A DNA stretch of 64,000 bases from the NCBI RefSeq assembly GCF_005116575.1, contig NZ_SWCN01000015.1, forward strand, positions 62,001-126,000. The letters run 5' to 3'. The notes beneath the pieces were generated by a model that was given only the letters and a program-made list of their open reading frames with translations, ran no database searches and had not been told where the DNA came from. Positions 36,124-44,181 of the stretch are shown here, piece by piece. A program made the translations under genes and the position numbers. The stretch's first letter is position 1, and each line of letters starts with the position of its first letter. This DNA is from Desulforhopalus sp. IMCC35007 (GTDB taxonomy: Bacteria; Desulfobacterota; Desulfobulbia; Desulfobulbales; Desulfocapsaceae).

Positions 36124-36132
36124 CGGGATGCC

Positions 36133-37050
36133 TCAGAGCGGGCCGCGCAGTTGCCAGACGGGATTGGGCTGCCCGGAGGTGTTGTTGAGGTAGTGGGATT
36201 CCTTCTTGCCCTCGAAATAGAACAGACCGATGCGGCCCGGCTCCAGGGTGGTGATCCGGTGAACGGTGCCAGCGGCGTTGTCTTCCGCCTGGCTCTGGGT
36301 GTCGAAGCCCAGACCGCTCGCGGCCAGATAGAGGGCGTGCTCGGCCTGGGGCGCTTCCGTTTCTGGCGCTCCCTCGAACGTCAGGTAATGGCCGTGGTTG
36401 TCACCCGGATCGCTGACGATCCACTTGCCGTTGCGGTCCTGATAGGCTCCCTCGATGTAGGCGACTTCGTATTCCCCGGCTGGCCAGATGAAGGAATCAT
36501 CTGGATCGGGGCTCATCTCGGCTGCGTCGAACCAGAGCAGATTGAACAGCGAGCGCACGTCCGGCGACAGGCGCACGCTGCGCACCGGCGGCGGCTCAGG
36601 CTCGGGTTCCGGCTGGGGATAGCTGGGCGCGGGATTGTTCGGGTCTTCTCTGTAGAAGGGATAGACCAGGTTGCCGTCCACCTGGCTCTGGATCACCCGG
36701 TAGGCGATATGCACCAGCAGCAGGTTTCCGTCGATGTTCAGCGGCCGGTCGTCGAAGCGCACCTCCGTGATGATCACCCGCTTTTCCCAGCGCTTGATGG
36801 CGTCGATCACGTAATGGCGCAGCAGGCCCTTGAGCACCTCGTCGTTCTGTTCGAACACCAGATCCTTCAGCCGGGAGCCAAACTCCGGATTCATGAAACG
36901 TTCGCCGATCCGGGTGCCGAGGATCTGCAGGATGCTTTCGCGGATATGCTCGTGCTCCCGCGAGGTGGCGGTCGAGATCTGGGTGCCGCCGGATACCGAC
37001 TGAAACCGGAACGGGTAGCGCAATCCCTTGCCGAGGAAATCGTAGCTCAT
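36133..37050 (-). CDS. gp25-like baseplate wedge protein with C-terminal extension
   Basis: A 305-residue protein read from ATG 37050 (its first base is the last base of the upstream stop). Residues 1-130 match the T4 gp25/gpW family: RESILQILGTRIGERFMNPE, then FGSRLKDLVFEQNDEV, RWEKRVIITEVRF and VHIAYRV. A Pro/Glu-rich linker (PEPEPEPPPV) follows and then about 150 residues of a separate domain, with HALYLAASGLGF and RIGLFYFEGKKE. Normal gp25 proteins stop near 130 residues, so this is a fusion; the extra domain is unrecognised. Confidence 0.85.
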   Translation of the reverse strand: MSYDFLGKGLRYPFRFQSVSGGTQISTATSREHEHIRESILQILGTRIGERFMNPEFGSRLKDLVFEQNDEVLKGLLRHYVIDAIKRWEKRVIITEVRFDDRPLNIDGNLLLVHIAYRVIQSQVDGNLVYPFYREDPNNPAPSYPQPEPEPEPPPVRSVRLSPDVRSLFNLLWFDAAEMSPDPDDSFIWPAGEYEVAYIEGAYQDRNGKWIVSDPGDNHGHYLTFEGAPETEAPQAEHALYLAASGLGFDTQSQAEDNAAGTVHRITTLEPGRIGLFYFEGKKESHYLNNTSGQPNPVWQLRGPL

Positions 37051-37940
37051 CAGGTACGCTCCTCGCAGTCGATGCCGCACTGTCCCGAGCAGCCATTTTC
37101 CGGTGCGTCGTCGTCGATAGGTTCTCCCTGGAACCGGATCACCAGATCCAGTCCGCTCTTGAGCCCCAGATGGATGGTGCCGTCCGCCTCGATCAGCCCA
37201 CCGTGGCCGGACTGGCCGCACTGGAATCCCTTGGCTCCGCCGGAGAGTAGACGGGCAGCGATGGTTTCGCCGATGCCCTCGATGCGGCCGATACCGATGA
37301 TGTCGATAGGTCCGGCCGGGTTGATCAGGGTGATGAAACGCTTCCGGTGATCGACGTCGAGGCGGATGCCCTCGGGTAGATCCACCGCGAAGCGTTCCGC
37401 GCCCATGGCGGTCGGCTCGATTCCGGCAGGCAGTCCGCTGATACCGGCTGCCTCCTGGGTCGAGCGCAGATAGGACTCGACCAGGGTGTAAAGGCGTCCC
37501 GGGGCGACCTCGGTGGCCGTGCCGGGTCCGGGGGTGATGACCTGCTGTTCTCCTCCGTCGATAACGCAGATGCGCTGGTCGTCCGTGGTCCGCAGGATCA
37601 TGCCGTCCGGCAAGGTGAAGAGCCGGTTGCCATCCGGCAGATCCCGGGGTTCGGTGCCCACAGGCAGTTCGACAAAGGGATAAAAATCGGGCTCCGGCTC
37701 GATCTGTACCTGTTCCAGGTACTCCTGGGTCCTGGCCTGCTGGGCCTCAAGATAGGCCTGGGCCTGGCCACGCATCGCCTCCGAGGCGGCGTGACTGGCC
37801 TCCAGCAGCGTGCGGATGCCGGAAAGCTCCTCACGGATGCCGGACAGGTGATCGCAGAGCGCCCGTAGCACATACTGCTGTTCTCCGGAATCGGTCTGTT
37901 CGATGGTGGCCTGCAAGTCGGCGGGTTCTTCGGAAATCAT
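37050..37940 (-). CDS. Hypothetical tail or baseplate protein
   Basis: A 296-residue protein. The first 85 residues are coiled-coil-like (LRALCDHLSGIREELSGIRT, AQAYLEAQQARTQEYLEQ). The remainder is beta-rich and contains several short repeats of the LPDGxxL type (DLPDGNRLFTLPDGMILRT, DLPEGIRLDVDHRKRF). It ends with a Cys cluster (CSGQCGIDCEE). It may be a stalk plus beta-domain surface protein. No known family recognised. Confidence 0.6.
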   Translation of the reverse strand: MISEEPADLQATIEQTDSGEQQYVLRALCDHLSGIREELSGIRTLLEASHAASEAMRGQAQAYLEAQQARTQEYLEQVQIEPEPDFYPFVELPVGTEPRDLPDGNRLFTLPDGMILRTTDDQRICVIDGGEQQVITPGPGTATEVAPGRLYTLVESYLRSTQEAAGISGLPAGIEPTAMGAERFAVDLPEGIRLDVDHRKRFITLINPAGPIDIIGIGRIEGIGETIAARLLSGGAKGFQCGQSGHGGLIEADGTIHLGLKSGLDLVIRFQGEPIDDDAPENGCSGQCGIDCEERT

Positions 37941-37952
37941 GGACAGCCTCCG

Positions 37953-38963
37953 TTACATGCCGACGTTGGCGGGTTGGGATTGATAGCTCATGGCGTTGAC
38001 CGGCGTCACTGTCCCGGTCGTGCCGTCGATTTCGAAGACAGTCCAGACCGTGCCCGGGGCGTTGGGAACGGTAAAGGTCTGCTCACGGCCATCGCTCAGG
38101 AATACCTTCACCGATGCTCCGGACTGCGCCAGGCCGGTACTCGGATTGGCGTTGCGGTTGGTGTAGTCGTGGACCGCGTAACGGTAGACGCCGGGGATGA
38201 GCCGATGGATGGTGATGGTCTCCGGCCCGTAGGAACTGGTGTCGTCCACGTCCAATTCCGCCGCCTCGTTTTCGATGGTGTGGGAATAGAACACATGGAA
38301 GCGGTCGCCCGATGGCGTCGGTCCGGTGAGATGGGAATCAAGATCCCGGGGGTTGAGCCCCCACTGCAACACGATGCGGGCGACCTGGCCGTCGAGTTCG
38401 GGCGAGAGAACGATCTGGATGTCGCCGGAGGTGTTGGGGTCGGCGTTCACCCAGCCATGCCAGGCGATGTATCCCGGCGCGGTGACCTCCACGTAATAGA
38501 ATCCCTCGGGCACGGACAGCTCGAACCTGCCATAGGCGTTGGCAAAGGTCTGGAACGCCGCCGGGCCGGTTTCCGAGCGGCGGAATTCGATCAGCGCGTT
38601 GCCGACACCGCTGGTGTTGAGGGCGTTGACCACCATGCCGCTGAGGAAGACCGATGCTCCGCTGGCAAAGTCCGGATGGTCGGCGAACCAGGACGGATCG
38701 CGAACCTCCACCAGTACATGACGGAGGCTGTCCCGGACCGAGGATCGCCAGACCATGAGCACGGCATTGCCGATGGTCCAGCCGCAGCGAACGACACCGT
38801 CCGGCCCGATCTCCGCGACCTCCGGGTTGCTGGAGGCAAAGACCGGGGCGTCCACGTCGCCGCGCAGGGAGAGCGGAACCCGTTGCTCGAACTCGCCAGC
38901 GGAGAGCCGAATGGAGCGAGGCTGTACCTCCCAGTGGTTATAGGCTGACGCGGTATCCGTCAT
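37953..38963 (-). CDS. Ig-like / carboxypeptidase-regulatory-like / YfaP-like virion protein
   Basis: A 336-residue protein read from ATG 38963 (ATGA overlap with the upstream gene). Residues 1-95 are an Ig-like domain (VPLSLRGDVDAPVFASSNPE) that is clearly a duplicate of the upstream 102-residue protein. Residues about 110-180 look like a carboxypeptidase regulatory-like beta domain (GMVVNALNTSGVGNALIEF). The last 140 residues carry LQWGLNPRDLDSHLTGP and PGVYRYAVHDY, the DUF2135/YfaP pattern. All three are binding-type folds, suggesting attachment to sugars or the cell surface. Confidence 0.72.
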   Translation of the reverse strand: MTDTASAYNHWEVQPRSIRLSAGEFEQRVPLSLRGDVDAPVFASSNPEVAEIGPDGVVRCGWTIGNAVLMVWRSSVRDSLRHVLVEVRDPSWFADHPDFASGASVFLSGMVVNALNTSGVGNALIEFRRSETGPAAFQTFANAYGRFELSVPEGFYYVEVTAPGYIAWHGWVNADPNTSGDIQIVLSPELDGQVARIVLQWGLNPRDLDSHLTGPTPSGDRFHVFYSHTIENEAAELDVDDTSSYGPETITIHRLIPGVYRYAVHDYTNRNANPSTGLAQSGASVKVFLSDGREQTFTVPNAPGTVWTVFEIDGTTGTVTPVNAMSYQSQPANVGM

Positions 38964-39268
38964 GAAGGAACCTCCACCGGTGCGGAGACGCCGCCGCCAT
39001 AGACCTCGACCTGGACGTGACGCAGGCTGAGCCGCTCGGGCGAATCCCAGACCAGGATCATGGCCGCCCCGGGAACGAAGCCGCACTCGACATTGCCGTC
39101 CTCATCGACACTGGCCACGTCGGGATTGGACGATTCGAACACCGGCGCTTCGGGTAGACCACGGATCGAGAGCGGAATGCGCTGGACGAATGGGGATCGC
39201 GAGACCCGGATCAGTTTCGGGAAGACATCCCAGTATTGCGGTTCCTGCGGCTGTTCGAGATTGTTCAT
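38960..39268 (-). CDS. Ig-like domain virion protein
   Basis: A 102-residue single-domain protein. SSNPDVASVDEDGNVECG is the classic bacterial Ig-like (BIG2-type) core, and the whole chain aligns with the first 95 residues of the next protein (shared IPLSIRG/VPLSLRG, APVFxSSNPxVA, SLRHVxVEV). This is a tandem gene duplication with domain gain in one copy. Likely decorates the tail or baseplate. Confidence 0.72.
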   Translation of the reverse strand: MNNLEQPQEPQYWDVFPKLIRVSRSPFVQRIPLSIRGLPEAPVFESSNPDVASVDEDGNVECGFVPGAAMILVWDSPERLSLRHVQVEVYGGGVSAPVEVPS

Positions 39269-39278
39269 GGCGGCCCCC

Positions 39279-39542
39279 TCAGTTGTCGATGGTGTCGGGA
39301 CTGCCGGTGACGATGATGGCTCCGCAGGCGGTGATGTCGCCGATGCGGGCGTTGGGCAATCCTTCGGTGATGGTGTCGAAGCTGCCGGTCACAATGGGCG
39401 TCACGCCATGCCCAGGGATGGGACAGACGTGCAGATCACCCATGCGGGCGACCGGCATGCCGTTGTCCAGCGTCCGGCTCGCCCCGGTGATGATGACGCC
39501 GCCGTGACTGCTGATGTCGCCGAGTCGCGCCTGGGAGCTCAT
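39279..39542 (-). CDS. PAAR-like spike tip protein
   Basis: An 87-residue protein read from ATG 39542 (ATGA overlap with the holin-like gene). It has the PAAR pattern of short Gly/His strands: RLGDISSHGGVIITGASRT, ARMGDLHVCPIPGHGVTPI, and ARIGDITACGAIIVTGSPD. PAAR proteins cap the membrane-piercing spike of contractile tails and bind a metal at the tip. It lies near the gp5/gpV spike gene, as expected. Confidence 0.9.
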   Translation of the reverse strand: MSSQARLGDISSHGGVIITGASRTLDNGMPVARMGDLHVCPIPGHGVTPIVTGSFDTITEGLPNARIGDITACGAIIVTGSPDTIDN

Positions 39543-39913
39543 GGGTTCACCTTCAGCAACAGATGGATCAGAAAGCCGACGAGTCCGCCGATGGTGCTGC
39601 CGATGGTCAATACTAGGCCGACGATCTTCCACATGGTCTCGGTCCCCATCTTGGAGCCGACCCGGGCATGCAGCCGGTCGATCTCCTCGGCGTGCCGGTG
39701 CAGATCGGAATAGATCGAGCGGACCAGCACCTCGACGTTTTCCTTGTCCGATCTCTTCTCGATTTCGCGCTCGATCTTCTCGAGACGATCCTGGATTTCC
39801 CGGCGGTGACTTTCGAGGATGCTGCGGAATTCCTCCCGCCAATGATCGAAGGTCCGGGCCAGCAATTCCTCGCTGGCCGAAAGTCCGGAGGGCGTTGTTG
39901 TTCTTTCTCCCAT
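39539..39913 (-). CDS. Coiled-coil protein with C-terminal membrane segment, holin-like
   Basis: A 124-residue protein. Residues 15-80 are a charged coiled coil (ESHRREIQDRLEKIEREIEK). Residues about 92-120, IVGLVLTIGSTIGGLVGFLI followed by HLLLK, form one membrane helix. This layout occurs in XhlA-type lysis accessories and some holins. It sits between the endolysin region and the PAAR gene. Holin function is inferred from topology and position. Confidence 0.6.
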   Translation of the reverse strand: MGERTTTPSGLSASEELLARTFDHWREEFRSILESHRREIQDRLEKIEREIEKRSDKENVEVLVRSIYSDLHRHAEEIDRLHARVGSKMGTETMWKIVGLVLTIGSTIGGLVGFLIHLLLKVNP

Positions 39914-39925
39914 GCGATGCTTCCT

Positions 39926-40975
39926 TCAGGTGTTGATCAAGACAGTGTTCGTCGAGCGAATGATGATGTTTCCGGCCACCCCATCCATGAACACGAGGCT
40001 GCCGGACTTGTCGGTGGCGCTGATGCTCTCCTGACCGGGCGTGGCGTTCATGCGCACCACCTGACCGGCCTTGTCGGTGAGCCGGATCTGTTCGGCGGCG
40101 GCGGTGGAATCGACGAGAATTTCCTGAGTGCCGTTGAGTCCCCAGATGTGAACCTTCTCCCGGCCCTTAGTGGTATCGATGAGGATCTTCTGCCAGCGGG
40201 AGCGGCCCTTGTCGCACGAGAGGATGTGGACCTTCTCCTTGTCCTGCCAGGCTTCGAGGATCACCTGCTGGCGACAGAGGTCGGTGAGCTGGATGCGGGC
40301 GCGGGAGCCGACGATCTGCGAGGCGATGTCGAGCTGGTCGCCTTTCTCGGCGTCCTTCGTGCCGCGCCGCAGGGCGTTGCCGCTCTGCATTTCCGGCTTC
40401 ACCTTCCCTTCCATGGTGAGGATCTGTCCGGCGCGGTCGATGATCCGCAGCAGCTCGTCGCCGTCGCGGTCATCGGCCAGGATGGTGTGGCCGGTTTCGG
40501 TCTTGAGCAGGACCTTCAGGCGCGGGCAGTAATACGGCGGATGGCCGTGGTACTTCTTGTGTTCGAGATCGTCATGCCGGTTGGCCTGATGCTCGACCTT
40601 GTCCTCGCAGTCATGGCAGAAGGCATTCGCGCAGGTGCGCTTGGATTCCTCGGGCTGCTCGCCGGGATTGCTCCTGGCCAACCAGACCCCGATCCAGATC
40701 GGATACTGAACGACGCCGCCCTCGAACTCGGCCCAGACCGAAGCTCCTTCCTCGGGGATCAGGAACATGCCGGTGTCATCGTTGCCGCCGTAGGGAAAAC
40801 AGGGCGCGGCCCATTCGGACCAGTTCTCCCGCCCGCTGCCGAGCACGGCGGGGATTTCCAGGCGGACCCGGCCGAGGCGTTCGGGGTCGTTGTTGTCGCG
40901 CACGAAGGCCCGGTACTTGCCGTACCAGCGGTTGCGGTAGCGCTCTTCGGATTGACGGTCGCGGGTTTCAAGCAT
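39926..40975 (-). CDS. Spike/baseplate protein, gp5/gpV OB-fold type
   Basis: A 349-residue protein. DNNDPERLGRVRLEIPAV followed by ENWSEWAAPCFPYGG and GASVWAEFEGGVVQYPIW is the OB-fold module of gpV/gp5/VgrG spikes, at residues 25-105. The last 200 residues are repeated short strands (AGQILTMEGKV, GTQEILVDSTAAAEQIRLTD, AGQVVRMNATPGQES, SGSLVFMDGVAGNI) that would form a triple-stranded beta needle. A cluster CANAFCHDCED at about 135 is unusual and may bind metal. Confidence 0.87.
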   Translation of the reverse strand: MLETRDRQSEERYRNRWYGKYRAFVRDNNDPERLGRVRLEIPAVLGSGRENWSEWAAPCFPYGGNDDTGMFLIPEEGASVWAEFEGGVVQYPIWIGVWLARSNPGEQPEESKRTCANAFCHDCEDKVEHQANRHDDLEHKKYHGHPPYYCPRLKVLLKTETGHTILADDRDGDELLRIIDRAGQILTMEGKVKPEMQSGNALRRGTKDAEKGDQLDIASQIVGSRARIQLTDLCRQQVILEAWQDKEKVHILSCDKGRSRWQKILIDTTKGREKVHIWGLNGTQEILVDSTAAAEQIRLTDKAGQVVRMNATPGQESISATDKSGSLVFMDGVAGNIIIRSTNTVLINT

Positions 40976-41387
40976 GCTCCGCCTCCCGCTTTCGACTGGC
41001 GTCCCAGGCCAGCCAGCCGCCCAGGCGAACCGCCCAATACATGAGCTGGCGTTTCCACAGGGGCACGCCCAGGGCCGCCATCAGTTCGAGAAAGAGGCGG
41101 TCGGCCGCAAGCCGCGAGACCTTGCCGGTGTGGTAGAGGTAGTCGTGAACGACGGCCGCCGGGGAATATCGTCCCCAAGGCGGCACCACGCGCCAGAACA
41201 GGCGCGGCACCGAGGCGAAGTCGGTCTCGAACCCGGCGGGCACTTCGATGATGCGGCCAGCGCCGGTGCGGACACGGAACGGCTGGGTCAGCCTCGCGGT
41301 CATTCCATTGGGCAGGATCTCCACCCGAAGAGGCCCGGACAGTCCCAGCGCGGTGCCCGAAAACAGGGTCTTGGTTTCGGCGCTCAT
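40968..41387 (-). CDS. DUF1353 protein of the lysis region
   Basis: A 139-residue protein read from ATG 41387 (ATGA overlap with the endolysin gene; a longer upstream reading is a shadow). The core FETDFASVPRLFWRVVPPWG and AAVVHDYLYHTGK is the DUF1353 signature, a small phage protein often beside cell-wall hydrolases. Function is not established; a muralytic or virion role has been suggested from context. Confidence 0.85.
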   Translation of the reverse strand: MSAETKTLFSGTALGLSGPLRVEILPNGMTARLTQPFRVRTGAGRIIEVPAGFETDFASVPRLFWRVVPPWGRYSPAAVVHDYLYHTGKVSRLAADRLFLELMAALGVPLWKRQLMYWAVRLGGWLAWDASRKREAEHA

Positions 41388-41758
41388 GACCGCCACCTCG
41401 CCTTGCCCGACTGTCGCACGTCGAGATGGACCCAGGAGGCGTAGACGCCGATGCCGCCCTCGCTGAAGAGCGGAATCTCCTCGGCGATGACTGCCAGTTC
41501 CTCGGGCGAAACGCCTGCGGGACAAATCACGTCGGCAGCCATGCCCAGCGTGTGGAAACTCTGCTCCGCGCCGCCCACCGCCTTGTTGTGCCTGTTGCAG
41601 CGAAAGCCGCTGGTGATGGACAGCGGTTTGCCGATGTGGTCGCGCAGCGTCTGCAGGGAGTCGACCAGGTCGGGATGGACCGCAGCCGAATGGCCGCAGC
41701 AGTTCGTGCCTTTGCAGGCGAATTCCGAACGGTTGAAATTCTTGCTGAGATCACCCAT
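41384..41758 (-). CDS. M15-type peptidase (endolysin or virion lysin)
   Basis: A 124-residue Peptidase_M15 domain. SGFRCNRHNKAVGGAEQSFH then LGMAADV supplies the SxHxxGxAxD zinc site, and WVHLDVR supplies the second His. It has no signal peptide or separate wall-binding domain, so it is either an endolysin or a tail-borne lysozyme. Its ATG overlaps the gpD stop by 8 nt, and it heads a mini lysis set with DUF1353 and, further down, the membrane protein. Confidence 0.9.
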   Translation of the reverse strand: MGDLSKNFNRSEFACKGTNCCGHSAAVHPDLVDSLQTLRDHIGKPLSITSGFRCNRHNKAVGGAEQSFHTLGMAADVICPAGVSPEELAVIAEEIPLFSEGGIGVYASWVHLDVRQSGKARWRS

Positions 41759-43034
41759 TGCCGCCTCCTTGTGTGACCGCGCCGGAGTCCGCGTCGATGG
41801 TCACCATGGCTGGCGGCTCGTTTTGCGGCGTGGGCGGGGCCTCCTTGTCGTTGGGTTTGCCCTGGGACTCGGCGGACTTGTCGCCCGCGCCCTTGCCGAG
41901 AGCGTTCTTCTTGAGTTTGAGTTCGCAGAGATAGCCAGCGCCGCTGATGCTGTGGCGCACCGAGTGGCAGTAATAGATGCCGGAAAACTTCCGTCCCACG
42001 CCCTTGATCTCGACGTTCTTCTTGGCGCGTAGCTGGGGAATACCGATGGTGGCCGCGTCCGCCTCGACCTGCCGCAGCTCGGCCTCGCGGAATTTGCCTT
42101 CGGCGCTGTCCTGGGCGGGTTCCTGGCGCGGCTCTTCGTGAAAGCCTTCGGAACGGTCGAAGCTGGGCACGATCTGCCCCGTCTCCTGTTCCTTGAAGCT
42201 GCCTTCGCCGGTGTTGCCGTCGACCAGATAAGTCTGCTTGCCCAGGGCCGTCCGCTCGGGCGTACTGGCGTTGTTGGCCTTGTGCTCGACCACGTCCTTC
42301 TTGCGCGGATCGATGCCGACCGTCTTGGTCTCGACACCCGCGCCCTTGGCTCCCTGGGATTGGGTGCTGGGGCGGAACGAGCGCAGCAGGCCCTTGGTGT
42401 CGGTGAAATATTCGAGGGTCAGAAGCGGCGTCTGGTCGAGCTCGCGGGGATGGAAATGGAGTTCGTCATCCTGGATGTAGAAGACATAGCCGCTCACGCC
42501 GTCGCCATCGCGGTCGCGGGCCTTTTCCGCGAGCTCCTTGAGGAACTGGGCGTCCGAGATGTTGCTCTGGGTGACGCGGAGATGGGTCCCCTTGGTGGCC
42601 GTGACCACCGGGGTGAGGCCGTTGGCGTCGGCAATCTGTTCGGCGATTTCCGAATAGAGGATGCCGGGAGCGGGTTTCTGCCAGACCTTCTGGTTCTCCT
42701 TGCCCGCGAGTTTGAAGCCCTTGTCGTAGGCCTTGATGCGGATGGTCGGATCGCCGTTTTCCGGGAAGTCGTAATCGATGTCTTTGATGACCGCCTTCTT
42801 GCGCGGAGAGAGGTTCCCCACGTAGCCGAAGCGGGCCACGATCTCGTTGCCTTCCTGGAACAGCGGATCGTCGACGAACTGCAGGTTGCGGTCGGTTACC
42901 GACAGTTCGAGGACATCCAGTTCCTCCTCGTTGTCGGTGAAGACGAACGAGGTGATCTCCTGGGTGATGTCCTTCGAGAGGTCTTGCCCCTCGATCTGAA
43001 TCAGAAATGTCGGTTTGAAGGTATCCAGATCCAT
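41751..43034 (-). CDS. Baseplate hub protein, gpD / late control D type
   Basis: A 427-residue hub protein of the gpD/T4 gp27 family. FVFTDNEEELDVLELSVTDR and VARFGYVGNLSPRKKAVI are the hub beta-barrel pattern, then GILYSEIAEQIADANGL and QSNISDAQFLKELAEKARDR. The last 140 residues form a low-complexity linker (QEPAQDSAEGKFREAE) and a FSGIYYCHSVRHSISGAGYL segment. It starts the block after the 36-bp element at 43064-43099. Confidence 0.88.
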   Translation of the reverse strand: MDLDTFKPTFLIQIEGQDLSKDITQEITSFVFTDNEEELDVLELSVTDRNLQFVDDPLFQEGNEIVARFGYVGNLSPRKKAVIKDIDYDFPENGDPTIRIKAYDKGFKLAGKENQKVWQKPAPGILYSEIAEQIADANGLTPVVTATKGTHLRVTQSNISDAQFLKELAEKARDRDGDGVSGYVFYIQDDELHFHPRELDQTPLLTLEYFTDTKGLLRSFRPSTQSQGAKGAGVETKTVGIDPRKKDVVEHKANNASTPERTALGKQTYLVDGNTGEGSFKEQETGQIVPSFDRSEGFHEEPRQEPAQDSAEGKFREAELRQVEADAATIGIPQLRAKKNVEIKGVGRKFSGIYYCHSVRHSISGAGYLCELKLKKNALGKGAGDKSAESQGKPNDKEAPPTPQNEPPAMVTIDADSGAVTQGGGNG

Positions 43035-43063
43035 GCGTTTCTCCGGTGGTTCGCAGTTCCCTG

Positions 43064-43099
43064 CTTACTTACCGGAAGGCATGGCGAGGTGTCGGACGC
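43064..43099 (-). promoter_or_regulatory. 36-bp intergenic element, copy 4
   Basis: Plus-strand halves TTACTTACCGGAAG and GGCGAGGTGTCGGACG, differing from the other copies at two positions of the second half but keeping exact spacing. It starts immediately after the stop of the LysM-like gene and lies 30 nt before the gpD start. Coding-strand layout CCGACA, 18 nt, TAAGTA is retained. Confidence 0.6.
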
Positions 43100-43100
43100 T

Positions 43101-43391
43101 TCAGTCGAGCAGGCGCATCTGGACGTGTTCGCGGGAGGGAATGCGCAGCGCCAGACCTGGATCGAGCGCCAATGGAAAAAAGAGATCGTTGTAGTCGCAG
43201 ATGATCCACCAGAGCCGGGCGTCGCCCAGATAGCGGTGCGCGAGCAGATCCGGACGGTCGCCCTCGACCACGGTGTGCAGGCGGTCGTCGTGTCTGGGGG
43301 TGGTGTCGATGCGCTGGCGCATGCCGACGGAGGTGCCGTCGCTGTCCCGGTAGAGAATGCTGTGGGCGTAGCGGGAATCACGGCCGATCAT
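43101..43391 (-). CDS. Small LysM-like baseplate protein (gp53-like)
   Basis: A 96-residue protein read from ATG 43391 (ATGA overlap); the much longer in-frame reading upstream is a shadow of other genes. DRLHTVVEGDRPDLLAHRYL then WWIICDYNDL is the LysM-like repeat used by tail-tube-end and baseplate proteins (T4 gp53, P2 gpX). It likely bridges tube and wedge. Placed between the CIS tube-type protein and hub, as expected. Confidence 0.82.
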   Translation of the reverse strand: MIGRDSRYAHSILYRDSDGTSVGMRQRIDTTPRHDDRLHTVVEGDRPDLLAHRYLGDARLWWIICDYNDLFFPLALDPGLALRIPSREHVQMRLLD

Positions 43392-43858
43392 GAACGTACC
43401 TCCGACCAGTTGATGGAACGGTCCACATATTCTTCGAGGACGATGTCCACCTCGGCCCGTTGCGGCAGCAGGTTGTCCCGGTCGAACAGGCCGAAGAAAC
43501 GCGCCTTCACCTGCCGGACGATGCAGGTCACGCCCGGGTAGAGATCGCCGAAGATGAGCAGTACGCGGTGCGGTGCGTTCTTGAGCATGGTTCCGGCGTG
43601 TTCCGGATATTGCAGCGAGCGGAGCCAGTCGACCTTCTGTTTGACCGGCCCCTTGAACAGCTCGACCTTGAAGGCGATCCGGCGCGGTTCCCCGGCGACG
43701 TATTGGTAGCGCGGGTGGCTCATGCCGGGGATCTTGATCGTCGCGTAGTCGGTCGACTTCTCGTCGCTGATGGAGTTGGGGTTGTACTGGAATTCGAGCC
43801 GCTCCCCCGTGTCGGCGTCCACCAGATATCCCTTGATGGGCTGTTGATCCCAGGCCAT
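43388..43858 (-). CDS. Contractile injection system tube-initiator-like (LysM) protein
   Basis: A 156-residue protein. FQYNPNSISDEKSTDYATI near residues 23-41 and the later RRIAFKVELFKGP and RAEVDIVLEEYV match the conserved N-terminal module of CIS tube/LysM proteins at the tube-baseplate junction. Here the C-terminal LysM part seems supplied by the next small gene. ATG 43858 follows the upstream gene by 3 nt. Confidence 0.8.
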   Translation of the reverse strand: MAWDQQPIKGYLVDADTGERLEFQYNPNSISDEKSTDYATIKIPGMSHPRYQYVAGEPRRIAFKVELFKGPVKQKVDWLRSLQYPEHAGTMLKNAPHRVLLIFGDLYPGVTCIVRQVKARFFGLFDRDNLLPQRAEVDIVLEEYVDRSINWSEVRS

Positions 43859-43861
43859 TGC

Positions 43862-44173
43862 TTACACCTCGGCGATCTCGAGGATCGGCTTGCCCAGTTG
43901 TCCGGCCCGGTCGAGTTCCCGCCGCATGCCGTTGGAAATGCCGTTGCCGGTGAACGCCCATACCTCGTCGCAACATTCCATGTAGGCCAGGCCGCAGGCG
44001 ATGCCCGTCTCCCGCTGCTCGGAAACACTGTCGTCGGTGAAGGTCGGATACAGCAGATGCGGCGCGAACGGCGCGTGACCGCTTCTCATAACCCGACGGC
44101 AAAGCGCCTCGGCGACCCTGACGTTTCGGGCTATGTCGCCCGCGAACGGGCTGCAGACAAAGATGCGTTTCAT
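43862..44173 (-). CDS. Nucleoside deoxyribosyltransferase-like protein (DUF4406/DUF7768-like)
   Basis: A 103-residue protein read from ATG 44173, with GAGAGG five bases upstream; a TTG four codons earlier is less likely. MKRIFVCSPFAGDIARNV, then HLLYPTFTDD and DEVWAFTGNGISNGMRREL, are the small Rossmann-like pattern of deoxyribosyltransferase-type proteins. It sits oddly between tape measure and tube-initiator genes, 8 nt after the former. Phage nucleotide metabolism or NAD-linked counter-defence are possible; no structural role is obvious. Confidence 0.75.
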   Translation of the reverse strand: MKRIFVCSPFAGDIARNVRVAEALCRRVMRSGHAPFAPHLLYPTFTDDSVSEQRETGIACGLAYMECCDEVWAFTGNGISNGMRRELDRAGQLGKPILEIAEV

Positions 44174-44181
44174 CGGTCCTC

